Source of the DNA: Flavobacterium araucananum | Lineage (GTDB): Bacteria > Bacteroidota > Bacteroidia > Flavobacteriales > Flavobacteriaceae | DNA length: 64,000 nt | Direction of reading: 5' to 3' | Assembly (NCBI RefSeq): GCF_002222055.1 | Contig: NZ_MUGS01000029.1 | Location: 45,533-109,532 of the forward strand | Shown here: in pieces, positions 21,401 through 29,670 of the stretch | Layout: each line of letters begins with the position of its first letter | Numbering within the stretch: the stretch's first letter is position 1 | Made by a program: the position numbers and the translations under genes | Notes under the pieces: generated by a model | Database searches by the model: none | What the model saw: the letters and a program-made list of their open reading frames with translations, nothing else | What the model was told of the DNA's origin: nothing

Positions 21401-24400
21401 TAAAACCGTATAGCTTGCAATTGTTCCGTCTGTATCTGTAGCAGTTAAGGCATTGATAGCCGTTGCACCCGCTGTCGATAGAATACTTGTATTTGTATCT
21501 GCATTAGCAACCGGAGGATTATTCCCAACCGGAATCGTGATCGTTGCAGTTGTTGCTACAGCGCCACTATTATCCGTAGCTGTAAAAGTAAAAGTATCAT
21601 CTCCTGTATATGTCCCAATTGGGTCATAAGTCAACATTGCAGCCTGAGCTGGTGTTAATACCTGGTTTAAGGTAACTGCAACTCCTGATAAAGCTAAAGT
21701 TCCATGAGCCGGTAAGCTTAAAACCGTATAGTTTGCAATAGTTCCGTCTGTATCTGTCGCTGTTAAGGCATTGATAGCCGTTGCTCCCGCTGTCGATAGA
21801 ATACTTGTATTTGTATCGGCATTTGCAACCGGAGGATTATTCCCAACTGGGATTGTAATGGTTGCAGCTGTTGCTACAGCACCTAAATTATCCGTCGCTG
21901 TAAAAGTAAACGTATCGTCTCCTGTAAATGTTCCAATTGGGTCATAAGTAAGAAGAGAAACCTGAGCTGGTGTCAATACCTGGTTTGCAGTTACTGCAAC
22001 TCCTGATAAAGCCAAAGTTCCATGAGCCGGTAAACTCAACACCGTATAGTTTGCAATAGTTCCGTCTGTATCTGTAGCTGTTAAGGCATTGATTGCCGTT
22101 GCTCCTGCTGTCGATGGAATACTATTGTTTGTATCTGCGTTAGCAACCGGAGGATTATTACCAACTGGAATCGTGATCGTTGCAGCTGTTGCTACAGCAC
22201 CCTGATTATCCGTAGCTGTAAAAGTAAAGGTATCATCTCCTGTAAATGTCCCAATTGGGTCATAAGTAAGAAGAGAAACCTGAGCTGGTGTCAATACCTG
22301 GTTTAAGGTAACCGGCGTTCCTGACAAAGCCAAAACTCCATGAGTTGGTAAACTCAACACCGTATAGTTAGCAATTGTTCCATCAGTATCTGTAGCTGTT
22401 AGAGCGCTTATAGCCGTTGCTCCCGCTGTAGATGGAATACTTGCATTTGTGTTGGCATTTGCAACCGGTGTTTTATTTACAACAGGTGTTACTGATTCAG
22501 AATTATTCCCGGGAGTCGGATCATTCTGACCTCCTGTAATTGTTGCCGTATTCGTATAAGAACCTGAAGCGTTTACTGTCGCTACAATAGCGATCGTTGC
22601 AGTTGCTCCGTTGGCAAGACCTCCAATCGTCCAATCTGGTGCTGACCAGGTTCCGGTAGATGGTGTTGCGCTTACAAATGTATATCCCGCAGGAAGTACA
22701 TCGTTTACTATAACTCCTGTAGCATTACTAGGTCCCGCATTAGAGGCTGTAATTGTAAAGGTTACATTACTGCCTATATTAGGAGTAGTATTATTTATTG
22801 TTTTAGTTACCGTAAGATTTGTTTGAACTACCGGTGTTGCTGTCGCAGTATTATTGGTAAGGTCTGTATCAGGATCATTTCCGGTAACGGTAGCTGTATT
22901 AGCGTATGGTCCTGATGCATTTACTGTTGCTACAATAGACAACGTTGCACTTGTTCCGCTCGCAAGATTTCCAACAGTCCAGTTTGGCGATAACCATGTT
23001 CCTGTCGATGGTGTTGCGCTTACAAAAGTGTATCCCGCAGGAAGTGCGTCATTTACTGTAATTCCTGTACCCTTATAAGTTCCGTTATTTTTTGTTGTAA
23101 TCGTAAAAACGCTGTTACTGCCAACACTTGGAGTAAGATTATCAACTGTTTTTGTAATCTGCAGATCGATAGGACAAAGTGCTGCATCAAAACTTTTAGA
23201 TGTTACTGATGTTCCCCCGCACGCAGTGGTTACAGAATATTGAACCACAACTGTACCTGCTGCCGTAAAATTTACTGTATTTCCGGTCAGGGTACCCGGA
23301 CCGCTTAATACGCTTAATGTACCTCCGGCCGGAGTTGGACTTAATAAAACAGGATCACCTACACAATATTTTGAATCAGGTCCGCCTCCTGTTGAAATTG
23401 GCTGAATAGCAGGATTTGATTCCGCACCACAAATTTGCACATTTGCTGTAGCAAAAGTATAGTTGGCTTCATTTGTAGAAGCATTTGTACCATCACCCAT
23501 ACTACCACTAATTCTATGGCCTACATAACCAAACTTAGCCTCACAACTTTTTACAATCATAGAGGTATGACCTCCTGTTTCTACAGCCAGAATACTATTT
23601 CCGGCAACTAAGCCGTTAGGAATACTAGGGTCACTACTAGCTCCTGTAGTTCCAATTAAAAAACCACTATTGTTTCCAAATGCGTAAATGTTTTTACTAT
23701 TGTTAAGCACATTAACAGCACCATAGTTAAAATCATGTTCCTGCGGACTGAACCATTTTATATCGTTCATCACGGGACCGGTTGCAGAGGTATATCGAGG
23801 CTGAACCCATGCAAATCTGTCAGTGGTTGTCCAATCACCCAGTTGTTTTGTATTATTTTTACCTAATGCATATAAATTTCCATCTGTTGCTAAAACATAA
23901 TAAGATCTTGCCGTATTAGGGCCCGTAGAACCAATCATTTTTGGGGTAATACCACTTGGCAATGTCATTTTTATAGCTCTGGTCTGAGTCAAATAACCTG
24001 TGGTATCTCCTAGTAAGGCATTAGTTCCCCAAACATAAACAGATCCATCTGATTTTAATGCCATAAAACCGTCAGCGCTTCCTCTACAGGCAACAACATC
24101 AGTCAGGAATGGATTTCCGGTAGCCGAAGTGGTAACTTTGTACCAAGTTGTATTGTTTCCGGTTGCTCCATTTCCTCTCGCATTTGGGATTTGTGAAATT
24201 ACCCAAACATCTCCACTACAAGTTGTAATCACTAATGTCTTGAAGGTTGCAAACATCATTTTTACATCTCCGGGAACTACACCTGTTGGTAAACCATTGG
24301 CATTTCCGCCAATCGTAACTTTTTGAAAAGCTGCACTCGTGGTAAGTGTAGCATCAATAACCGCACCTCTTAAAGACCAGGCATACAGACCATCTGTAGC

Positions 24401-24805
24401 CAGAAGAATACCCTGTACGTTATTAGATGAATTACTTCCAAGCGCTACTTTCAAAGGAGTAGCACCAGTAGTTAAACCTGAAAAGTTTGTTTTATTTATT
24501 GTTAATGGTGCTAATACATTTGTAGTCCCATTATTTCCTATTGTTTCTCCCCATGTCTGAAAAGAGCCGTCTGAAGTCCTTACAACTGTAGTGTGCCAAC
24601 TCGAAACAAAATTATCATATTCTATAGTTGCGGCATCATTATTTGAAGCAAATCCAAAATTACTTAAATCAGTAGTAGAACATCCTACAGCTGGTTTAGC
24701 ACATTGAGCACTTGATATTTGACTGAACATGAAAAATACAAAAAACAAAAAAATTGCTTTTTTAAAATTCAATATTAGATTTACGGTAGCGTAATTTTTT
24801 ATCAT
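15422..24805 (-). CDS. Giant repetitive surface adhesin with T9SS type B C-terminal domain (SprB-like architecture)
   Basis: 3127 residues. Signal peptide about 1-34. Residues about 40-450 contain RCC1-like propeller motifs (DGSVYVWG, DGNLYALG, NIYAFG). Two DUF11-type domains follow (about 545-775, each with VNDxLPAGYTFVSATPSTGTW). Residues 777-2579 are 17 tandem 106-residue Ig/cadherin-like repeats. Then come two Ig-like segments with VLDNDKLNG-type motifs, a conserved-repeat domain near 2900 (AEAGETLTYSFAITNTGNTA) and a gliding-motility-associated type B CTD at about 3030-3127 (NAVSSNGDGKNERF, IYNRWGVLVF, LPEGTYYYIIRYKD). The CTD directs T9SS export and cell-surface attachment. Starts 11 bp after a small secreted-protein gene and is followed by PorP/SprF- and OmpA-like partners. 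Likely roles are adhesion or gliding. Confidence 0.92.
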   Translation of the reverse strand: MIKNYATVNLILNFKKAIFLFFVFFMFSQISSAQCAKPAVGCSTTDLSNFGFASNNDAATIEYDNFVSSWHTTVVRTSDGSFQTWGETIGNNGTTNVLAPLTINKTNFSGLTTGATPLKVALGSNSSNNVQGILLATDGLYAWSLRGAVIDATLTTSAAFQKVTIGGNANGLPTGVVPGDVKMMFATFKTLVITTCSGDVWVISQIPNARGNGATGNNTTWYKVTTSATGNPFLTDVVACRGSADGFMALKSDGSVYVWGTNALLGDTTGYLTQTRAIKMTLPSGITPKMIGSTGPNTARSYYVLATDGNLYALGKNNTKQLGDWTTTDRFAWVQPRYTSATGPVMNDIKWFSPQEHDFNYGAVNVLNNSKNIYAFGNNSGFLIGTTGASSDPSIPNGLVAGNSILAVETGGHTSMIVKSCEAKFGYVGHRISGSMGDGTNASTNEANYTFATANVQICGAESNPAIQPISTGGGPDSKYCVGDPVLLSPTPAGGTLSVLSGPGTLTGNTVNFTAAGTVVVQYSVTTACGGTSVTSKSFDAALCPIDLQITKTVDNLTPSVGSNSVFTITTKNNGTYKGTGITVNDALPAGYTFVSATPSTGTWLSPNWTVGNLASGTSATLSIVATVNASGPYANTATVTGNDPDTDLTNNTATATPVVQTNLTVTKTINNTTPNIGSNVTFTITASNAGPSNATGVIVNDVLPAGYTFVSATPSTGTWSAPDWTIGGLANGATATIAIVATVNASGSYTNTATITGGQNDPTPGNNSESVTPVVNKTPVANANTNASIPSTAGATAISALTATDTDGTIANYTVLSLPTHGVLALSGTPVTLNQVLTPAQVSLLTYDPIGTFTGDDTFTFTATDNQGAVATAATITIPVGNNPPVANADTNNSIPSTAGATAINALTATDTDGTIANYTVLSLPAHGTLALSGVAVTANQVLTPAQVSLLTYDPIGTFTGDDTFTFTATDNLGAVATAATITIPVGNNPPVANADTNTSILSTAGATAINALTATDTDGTIANYTVLSLPAHGTLALSGVAVTLNQVLTPAQAAMLTYDPIGTYTGDDTFTFTATDNSGAVATTATITIPVGNNPPVANADTNTSILSTAGATAINALTATDTDGTIASYTVLSLPTHGTLALAGTPVTLNQVLTPAQVSLLTYDPIGTFTGDDTFTFTATDNSGAVATAATITIPVGNNPPVANADTNTGIPSTAGATAINALTATDTDGTIANYTVLSLPTHGTLALSGVAVTANQILTPAQVSLLTYDPAGTFTGDDTFTFTATDNNGAVATAATITIPVGNNPPVANADTNTSIPSTAGATAINALTATDTDGTIASYTVLSLPTHGTLALAGTPVTLNQVLTPAQAAMLTYDPIGTFTGDDTFSFTATDNSGAVATAATITIPVGNNPPVANADTNNSIPSTAGATAINALTATDTDGTIANYTVLSLPTHGTLALAGTPVTLNQVLTQAQAAMLTYDPIGTFTGDDTFTFTATDNNGAVATAATITIPVGNNAPVANANTNASIPSSASATAISALTATDTDGTIANYTVLSLPTHGTLALAGTPVTLNQVLTPAQAAMLTYDPIGTYTGDDTFSFTATDNSGAVATAATITIPVGNNPPVANADTNTAIPSTAGATAINALTATDTDGTIASYTVLSLPTHGTLALSGVAVTANQVLTPAQVSLLTYDPAGTFTGNDTFTFTATDNSGAVATAATITIPVGNNPPVANADTNTSIPSTAGATAINALTATDTDGTIANYTVLSLPTHGTLALSGVAVTANQVLTPAQVSLLTYDPIGTFTGDDTFTFTATDNNGAVATAATITIPVGNNAPVANANTNASIPSSASATAISALTATDTDGTIASYTVLSLPTHGTLALAGTPVTLNQVLTPAQAAMLTYDPIGTFTGDDTFTFTATDNSGAVATAATITIPVGNNPPVANADTNTSIPSTAGATAINALTATDTDGTIANYTVLSLPTHGTLALSGVAVIANQVLTPAQVSLLTYDPIGTFTGDDTFTFTATDNNGAVATAATITIPVGNNAPVANANTNASIPSSASATAISALTATDTDGTIASYTLLSLPTHGTLALAGTPVTLNQVLTPAQAAMLTYDPIGTFTGDDTFTFTATDNSGAVATAATITIPVGNNPPVANADTNTSIPSTAGATAINALTATDTDGTIANYTVLSLPTHGTLALSGVAVTANQILTPAQVSLLTYDPAGTFTGDDTFTFTATDNLGAVATAATITIPVGNNPPVANADTNNSIPSTAGATAINALNATDTDGTIANYTVLSLPTHGTLALAGTPVTLNQVLTPAQAAMLTYDPIGTFTGDDTFSFTATDNSGAVATAATITIPVGNNPPVANADTNSSIPSTAGATAINALTATDTDGTIASYTVLSLPAHGTLALSGVAVTANQILTPVQVSLLTYDPIGTFTGDDTFTFTATDNSGAVATAATITIPVANNAPDAHDDTNAAIPSRAGATAINALTATDTDGTIASYTVLSLPANGILALAGVPVTINQVLTPAQAAMLTYDPNGAFTGNDTFTFTATDNNGAIDATPAVITIVIEKTVLNAVSDPINAVVGINKPVTVLNVFNNDTLNNDPLVPSDVNLGVRVPDPTGTLTLKPDGTIELIPNAPAGTYSLTYEICEAANIFNCSSAVVTVTVVAPTMTVSASSYCSNNTPYVSYNVVADNFTPTGLLTINWIDSANNIVATQNNMPLSGTVLWPGAVVDGSNNPTDWPGWILTGGQWLQGNDGFELTRPAVTMQFTLNPTKSVVVNYPGAASGCNAMPTFGIQAGNEDDVTLADGLNGSPEVINVLDNDKLNGVPVKASDVILKGLDLPKGITINADGTIDVAPGTKGGNYTLTYQICEVANASNCTTATVKIFVEVPAIAIVKTVVLNDNNGNEYAEAGETLTYSFAITNTGNTALENIVVADPLPGIVMNGGPISLAAGQSDTSSITGTYTLTQNDINAGTISNQAIVSGVTKSGIAVSDKSDSGDLNGEKPTILTLSGCVIKIFNAVSSNGDGKNERFYVQGLECYPDNTVQIYNRWGVLVFDRDHYNNTDIAFRGISEGRVTIKDSNGLPEGTYYYIIRYKDKQSNPHQEAGYLYLTK
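17069..22477 (-). repeat. 17 tandem 318-bp in-frame repeats inside the adhesin gene
   Basis: Seventeen units of 106 residues (the last has 107), one per Ig-like domain, starting at 22477 on the minus strand with a new unit every 318 bp. Each begins NNPPVANADTN or close to it and ends ATITIPVG. Two main variants occur: one with SGVAVTANQ plus AQVSLLTYDP, the other AGTPVTLNQ plus AQAAMLTYDP, with hybrids among units 1-4. Several units are almost identical in DNA, so unequal recombination and assembly collapse are both likely risks. Confidence 0.97.
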
Positions 24806-24816
24806 ATTTAATACAA

Positions 24817-25530
24817 TTATTTTATTATCTGAGGAAGATTATACGTCTGTACCTGATTATTAAAATCATAAAAATCAAACATCAGATAAGTTTCCCTATT
24901 GACTGTTCCTGATACCTTATATTTTAACAATTGAGTTTTATTATTTAAGATAATCTCCTTTTCTACTGGTTCTGCTTTTAATGAAACTCCAAGTCCGGTA
25001 ACCGATAAACCGGGTGCCGATAATTTTGTAACCAAATTATCTTTTGTAGCGATTTTTACAGGAACAGTAATTATTAGATCTGAGTATGATCTTCCTTTTT
25101 GTATGTTCTGAGAAAACTGAATTTTAGAAAAATCAAAGGATAATTTAACCGTTTCTACTTTTACACGAAAACGGTCTGCAAATATTGGGTGACTGCATTC
25201 TTCGTCGTGTTTTTTATTTTCCTGAAAATTAATCTCATATTCTCCAGGCTCCTGAAAGAGATAATCGTTAATTTCATTACCACGCAAAGAAGTATTGATC
25301 TCTTTTTCTAAATTTGTAATGGTCCACATCACTGAATTATCCATATTTCCAAAATCAATTTTTTCGCCATACGAAATCACTTTATAAAATTGCTGATTTT
25401 CAATGCTGATTTTGTTTTGAGCAGTAGTTTTAACACCTGTTAATAAGATGATAAGTAAAAAGTAAGCAACCTGTTTATTACTGTGCAGGCAGACCAGAAG
25501 TCTATGCAAACCTCTTATTTTATTAGTCAT
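24817..25530 (-). CDS. Small secreted protein of unknown function, first gene of the adhesin operon
   Basis: About 237 residues from the ATG at 25530. An open frame extends up to 25632 and ATGs exist at 25560 and 25632, but 25530 places a short basic N-terminus before one hydrophobic segment (QVAYFLLIILLTGV) ending in TTAQ, a good signal peptide. The rest is strand-rich with no family I recognise: a segment with DFGNMDNSVMWTITNLEKE, then FQEPGEYEINF and a charged ECSHP stretch. It stops 11 bp before the adhesin start, so it is translationally close and probably co-transcribed. It might be an adhesin accessory factor; that is only inference from position. Confidence 0.6.
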   Translation of the reverse strand: MTNKIRGLHRLLVCLHSNKQVAYFLLIILLTGVKTTAQNKISIENQQFYKVISYGEKIDFGNMDNSVMWTITNLEKEINTSLRGNEINDYLFQEPGEYEINFQENKKHDEECSHPIFADRFRVKVETVKLSFDFSKIQFSQNIQKGRSYSDLIITVPVKIATKDNLVTKLSAPGLSVTGLGVSLKAEPVEKEIILNNKTQLLKYKVSGTVNRETYLMFDFYDFNNQVQTYNLPQIIK

Positions 25531-25666
25531 TAAAATTTTCAAAAAAGTAAAGTTCCCCATATAATAAATAATTAAAATTCTGTAAAAAGTTATTGGAGTT
25601 GTTCGTTCATCTCCAAATATTGTAATAGCCAAAATCAGTTTAATCTAACCTCAGCCCTATTCTTTG

Positions 25667-26287
25667 TTAGCTAACATGACCCAGTTTTGATGCCTCACGT
25701 ACCATACCCGCGACATTACTTACATCGAGTTTGTTAAAAATATTTTTTCTGTGATTTTCTACTGTATTAACCGAAAGTTGTAATTCTTTGGCAATATCTG
25801 CTGTAGTAAATTCTTTGATAATAAATTGCATAATTGTAAGCTCTTTGGCTGTTAGGGTTATTGCATTCCCAATTCTGTTTTGCTTTGCCAAAAACGAATA
25901 ATCATCCGGCAAATAAATTTCGCCATCCCAAACTAATTCTATTGCTTCGAGCAAATCTTCGATATCCTGATTTTTATTTACATACCCTTTTACGCCCATA
26001 GCCAGCAGGTTCTCGACCAAAATTGGACTGGAAAGTGAGGTAAAAGCGATAACTCGTAAATCCGGGTGATTTTTATGGAGATATCTATACACTTCTAAGC
26101 CTTCTACATCATTTGCAATTAGATCGACTATGATTAAATCTAACCCTGAATGATTCTGAACTTTAGCATACAGATCTAACTTGTTTGTGGCATAAAAAAG
26201 AACTTCTAAATCTTTTTGATTCGAAAAAAAACTATTAAGACCCTTACATACAATAGGCTGGTCTTCAAAAAAGGCAATATGTATCAT
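25667..26287 (-). CDS. NarL/LuxR-type response regulator
   Basis: 206 residues from the ATG at 26287; an in-frame start at 26365 would overlap the kinase gene and prepend a hydrophobic non-receiver stretch, so I reject it. Receiver domain 1-120: acidic FFEDQP, phospho-acceptor Asp in LIIVDLIAND, then FTSLSS and YVNKNQ with the conserved Lys. LuxR-type HTH at about 140-200, with LTAKELTIMQFIIKEFTTAD and LSVNTVENHRKNIFNKL. Follows its kinase by 47 bp and precedes the adhesin operon by about 140 bp, making that operon the obvious candidate target. Confidence 0.9.
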   Translation of the reverse strand: MIHIAFFEDQPIVCKGLNSFFSNQKDLEVLFYATNKLDLYAKVQNHSGLDLIIVDLIANDVEGLEVYRYLHKNHPDLRVIAFTSLSSPILVENLLAMGVKGYVNKNQDIEDLLEAIELVWDGEIYLPDDYSFLAKQNRIGNAITLTAKELTIMQFIIKEFTTADIAKELQLSVNTVENHRKNIFNKLDVSNVAGMVREASKLGHVS

Positions 26288-26334
26288 GGTACAAATAAGC
26301 GACAAAAAAATTGTTAAATAAATAGCGGTTTTCC

Positions 26335-28044
26335 CTATTTTGGCAAGATAATTTTGAAGGTACATCCTTCAGATTCATTATTAAAAACGTCTAGAGTTCC
26401 TTTGTTTTTCAGCATTAATTCCTGACATAAATACAACCCGATTCCAAACCCCGATTCCATATTTGTTCCTACTCCCGGATTTATATTTTTCTTGAATAAT
26501 TTGTCCCTCTTTTTTTGCTCGATTCCTTTACCAAAATCTGTTACCCAGATTTCATTCTCTTCATATTCAATAATAATCAGACTATTTTCATAACTAAATT
26601 TAATAGCGTTACTAATTATATTTCGAAGTACTATACTTAAAACCGTTGGGTTAAAAACTATAATAATTTCTTTTGAAACCCTGTTCTCGATGGTAATATT
26701 TTTTGCCTTTAACTGGTGTAATAATTCCCTGCGTGCTGCCGTAATAACATCAAACAATTTAATTTTGCTGGGATTCGAAATCTTCGTTATCAATTCTGTT
26801 TTTGCCCAATCGAGCAAACTGGTCAGCATTGCATCAGATTGTTCTAATTGTTGACTGATTGCCTTAATATAAGTAGACACCACTTTGTTTTCGTTTTTCA
26901 GTATATCCTCTTTATCCAATAATACTTTCAGGGTCGTAATTGGTTCTTTGAAGTCATGAGAAATAACACTAAAAATCTTTTGATGAAGTAAATTAAGACG
27001 CTTTAGTTCACTATTCTTATCTTCAATTTGCTCTTTTTGCAATTTAAGAGTTTCGTTTGTTAAACGCTGTTTTCTGGTTAAGACTACAATCGAATACAAT
27101 AATATAACCAACAATGTTATCCCTATTAAGGATACAATAAGGGCGACCTTTTGTTGTTGTAACTTTACTTCCTTAGAATTATTTATTCGTTTTAGGCTGG
27201 TATTTTGCTGTTCTTTCAGTTTGATTTTATTTGCAATTTCAAACGAATCAATTCTAATATTTCTGTTTTTTATATCCTCAATTCCAACAAGGCGATCGAG
27301 CTTTTCAAATGTTTTATGAGCCGCTTCAAACTCACCATGTTCAACCAGCATTTCCCGCAGGGTTCGTATTGCATTAATCTTATTTTCTAAAGCATTGCAA
27401 TTATCAGCAATCTCAATACTTTTCAGGATTGTTTCCTTTGCTTTATCGAGTCGGTTTTGTCTGCTGTAGATACGTGCCGTTTTTACATAAACTTCAGAAA
27501 GCTTGCAAGGATCATATTTTTTTGCAGCCTCTTCAGCCAGCAAAAATTCCTGCATACTTTTTTTATGATCATAATTGATATAATAGTAGTAACCAATAAT
27601 CAAATGCAAACCAATATATTCATTTGCTTTATTATTCGCTGCCGGAATTTTATCTCTGCACAAACTGGCATAGTAAAATGCATCCTTATATTTTTTTTGA
27701 GTAAAATATAAATCTGATAAAATATACAAACTTTTATAGTAAATCTTATCTGCTTCTTTTCCTGCAACTTTTGATGCTATAGATTTTTTTAAAGCAATTA
27801 TAGCATCCGGAGTTCTGGCTATTTGATTGTAATAATTTCCCTGAAAAAAAAGGACCAGTTGAAGTTCGAAACCACTTAAATTATTTTTTGCCAAATGATT
27901 CTCGATCAGATAACCAATACTATCTAGTTTAGTTTCGCCATTGTACCGATTCAAATTCTCACGCAAAAGCTGAATTGTAGGACTAATTTCCTGTGCACAT
28001 AAACTCGATGAATATAGAAATAGTACCAGAACTATATATTTCAT
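26335..28044 (-). CDS. TPR-containing sensor histidine kinase
   Basis: 569 residues from the ATG at 28044, which begins a signal peptide ending SLCAQ; an upstream in-frame start at 28074 is less likely. Periplasmic TPR-like helices fill about 20-290, a single membrane segment lies at about 300-323 (VALIVSLIGITLLVILLYSIVV), then a coiled coil. HisKA has VISHDFKEPITTLKVLL (His363 in this numbering). HATPase shows NIISNAIKFSYEN, VTDFGKGIEQ and SGFGIGLYLCQELM. This is an orthodox membrane kinase whose TPR sensor may respond to envelope proteins. Forms a pair with the response regulator 47 bp downstream. Confidence 0.9.
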   Translation of the reverse strand: MKYIVLVLFLYSSSLCAQEISPTIQLLRENLNRYNGETKLDSIGYLIENHLAKNNLSGFELQLVLFFQGNYYNQIARTPDAIIALKKSIASKVAGKEADKIYYKSLYILSDLYFTQKKYKDAFYYASLCRDKIPAANNKANEYIGLHLIIGYYYYINYDHKKSMQEFLLAEEAAKKYDPCKLSEVYVKTARIYSRQNRLDKAKETILKSIEIADNCNALENKINAIRTLREMLVEHGEFEAAHKTFEKLDRLVGIEDIKNRNIRIDSFEIANKIKLKEQQNTSLKRINNSKEVKLQQQKVALIVSLIGITLLVILLYSIVVLTRKQRLTNETLKLQKEQIEDKNSELKRLNLLHQKIFSVISHDFKEPITTLKVLLDKEDILKNENKVVSTYIKAISQQLEQSDAMLTSLLDWAKTELITKISNPSKIKLFDVITAARRELLHQLKAKNITIENRVSKEIIIVFNPTVLSIVLRNIISNAIKFSYENSLIIIEYEENEIWVTDFGKGIEQKKRDKLFKKNINPGVGTNMESGFGIGLYLCQELMLKNKGTLDVFNNESEGCTFKIILPK

Positions 28045-28074
28045 AAGAGTATTAAGTGTACAGGTTAAAAACAT

Positions 28075-28446
28075 AAAAACGAGTTAGTCGGAATAGTTAT
28101 TTTTAAGTTTAATGTCAAATTGATTATGGCGATTATTTTAAAAAAAAGATGCTCCTTAAAAAACCTAAAAAGTACCGCCGTTACAGCAATATTTTTACTC
28201 CTATATCACTTTATGATTTATTTCACCCGCAAATGTAGATCAAAAAAAAAGGTACGAATAGTCAATTCGGACATTTTTGGAAGCAATGTCAAAATCCCTT
28301 TTTTTGAAAGAAAAGAATTATTTTTAAGATTTTATCTGAATTTACAAAACATTAAAAATCAAGAAACTAGATAAAAAACGTAAAAAGTACACGATTCAAT
28401 AATTAAGACAAAATGATACTTTTTTTGGAAAAAAAACTTTCCTAAA
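28075..28446. other. Intergenic region without a supported gene
   Basis: 372-bp A/T-rich stretch between the AraC-type gene (its 3' end) and the TPR kinase (its 5' end). One 84-codon frame is open on the plus strand (28120-28374), but its composition is Lys/Phe-rich with no domain and it lies where the kinase promoter should be. I see no convincing hairpin terminator or repeat. Confidence 0.5.
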
Positions 28447-29505
28447 CTAATCAAAACGCAGCTCAGAAGGTAATTTCCCAAATCGTTTTTTAAAACTTGC
28501 AGCAAATCTTCCCGCTGAATCATAGCCAGTTAAAAGAGCAATATTCTGAACATGGATATCTGAATTCTGAATTAACTGCATTGCCAATAGCATGTTTTTC
28601 TCTTTGTGATATTGCAACATCGAGAAACCAAAAACAGTTTTAAAATTTGATTTTAATTTTGTTGGAGATGTATTTACTTCCTTGGCTATTGTTTCTATAC
28701 CAACAAACGGAAGATGTAAATTATGTAAGATAATTTTCTCTGCCTTGGCAACATTATGGTAGTCTAAATTGCTTAAGGAAACATTATCCAATATACGGCT
28801 ATCATCAAACGAATTATTAAAAAACTCCACAAGGAGTTTCATCGATTTTTTCTTTAAACCAGGTTTGTCTGTTTCAGAAACATTTCCATTTTCTATAAGT
28901 TGAGATAATTCTGATCCCAGCTCATGAGCTTTTGGGGCAATATCTAACCATGTATAAGATCCCAGGTTACCATTTAAGAATTTTTTAATCGCTTTACTAT
29001 CTTTAAATTTTTTAGACGTAAAATTTTTATTGGCCCACTCTTTTGTAATGGCAAAACTAAAAAACCTGCCCGTCGTTCCTTTATAAAAATAACTTGAGAT
29101 CTCTGTATCTGGTTTACTAAAAGTCCAGCACGTACTTAAAAGTGTTATTTCCTGCTCCTCCTTCAGTTGAAACTTATATTCGAACACAGAAAAAGTAAGC
29201 AAATAATACTCGCTCAATTTATCCTTATCATAATAAGATCTTGTTACAATATTTTCTTTGACATTCATGTACATTGCCAGAATCCAAAAGCCTTCTTCAA
29301 TTTCCCGATAATACATTTTTGCCTTACATAGTGCTGTACTTAAGGTTACGGCTTGTTTTAAAGGTAAATGATTCATGATAGATAGTTTTAATAAACTATC
29401 TATCATTATTTTGGGAGAATTAAATAAGTAGGGTAATTGAAAAAAATCATCTTTTAGAAGAAGAAGGTATTTTTGAATGTTTTTAGGCCAATTATCTAAT
29501 GTCAT
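28447..29505 (-). CDS. AraC-family transcriptional regulator
   Basis: 352 residues. The first 250 form a helical domain I do not recognise. The C-terminal 100 residues are an AraC/XylS double HTH: FVGIETIAKEVNTSPTKLKSNFKTVFGFSMLQYHKE, then MQLIQNSDIHVQNIALLTGYDSAGRFAASFKKRFGKLPSELR. The second helix and the FGKLPSELR end are the usual family signature. Same strand as the DyP peroxidase upstream (165 bp away), so it might regulate or respond with it; no direct evidence. Ligand unknown. Confidence 0.87.
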   Translation of the reverse strand: MTLDNWPKNIQKYLLLLKDDFFQLPYLFNSPKIMIDSLLKLSIMNHLPLKQAVTLSTALCKAKMYYREIEEGFWILAMYMNVKENIVTRSYYDKDKLSEYYLLTFSVFEYKFQLKEEQEITLLSTCWTFSKPDTEISSYFYKGTTGRFFSFAITKEWANKNFTSKKFKDSKAIKKFLNGNLGSYTWLDIAPKAHELGSELSQLIENGNVSETDKPGLKKKSMKLLVEFFNNSFDDSRILDNVSLSNLDYHNVAKAEKIILHNLHLPFVGIETIAKEVNTSPTKLKSNFKTVFGFSMLQYHKEKNMLLAMQLIQNSDIHVQNIALLTGYDSAGRFAASFKKRFGKLPSELRFD

Positions 29506-29670
29506 AGAATTAAAGTCTCATTTTTAAGAATAAATTTATCCAAAGCTTAGTTCCAGTACATCCAAAATTTATGATTGCAAAATATTTATAAGCTTCTCTT
29601 GTTTTTATGCAAAACAAAAAAATATACGTGAAGATTCCTTTTTTGGTTTTAGCACCACCTTTAAATCTTC

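Noticed and set aside
16434..24560. Plus-strand frames opposite the adhesin gene
   Set aside because: They mirror repeats of the real gene and carry no independent domains or plausible starts.
25667..26365. Longer start of the LuxR-type regulator at 26365
   Set aside because: It adds 26 residues of a hydrophobic stretch and overlaps the kinase gene; the receiver domain starts right after the ATG at 26287.
28120..28374. 84-codon plus-strand frame
   Set aside because: No domain, unusual Lys/Phe composition, and it sits in the promoter region of the divergent kinase.
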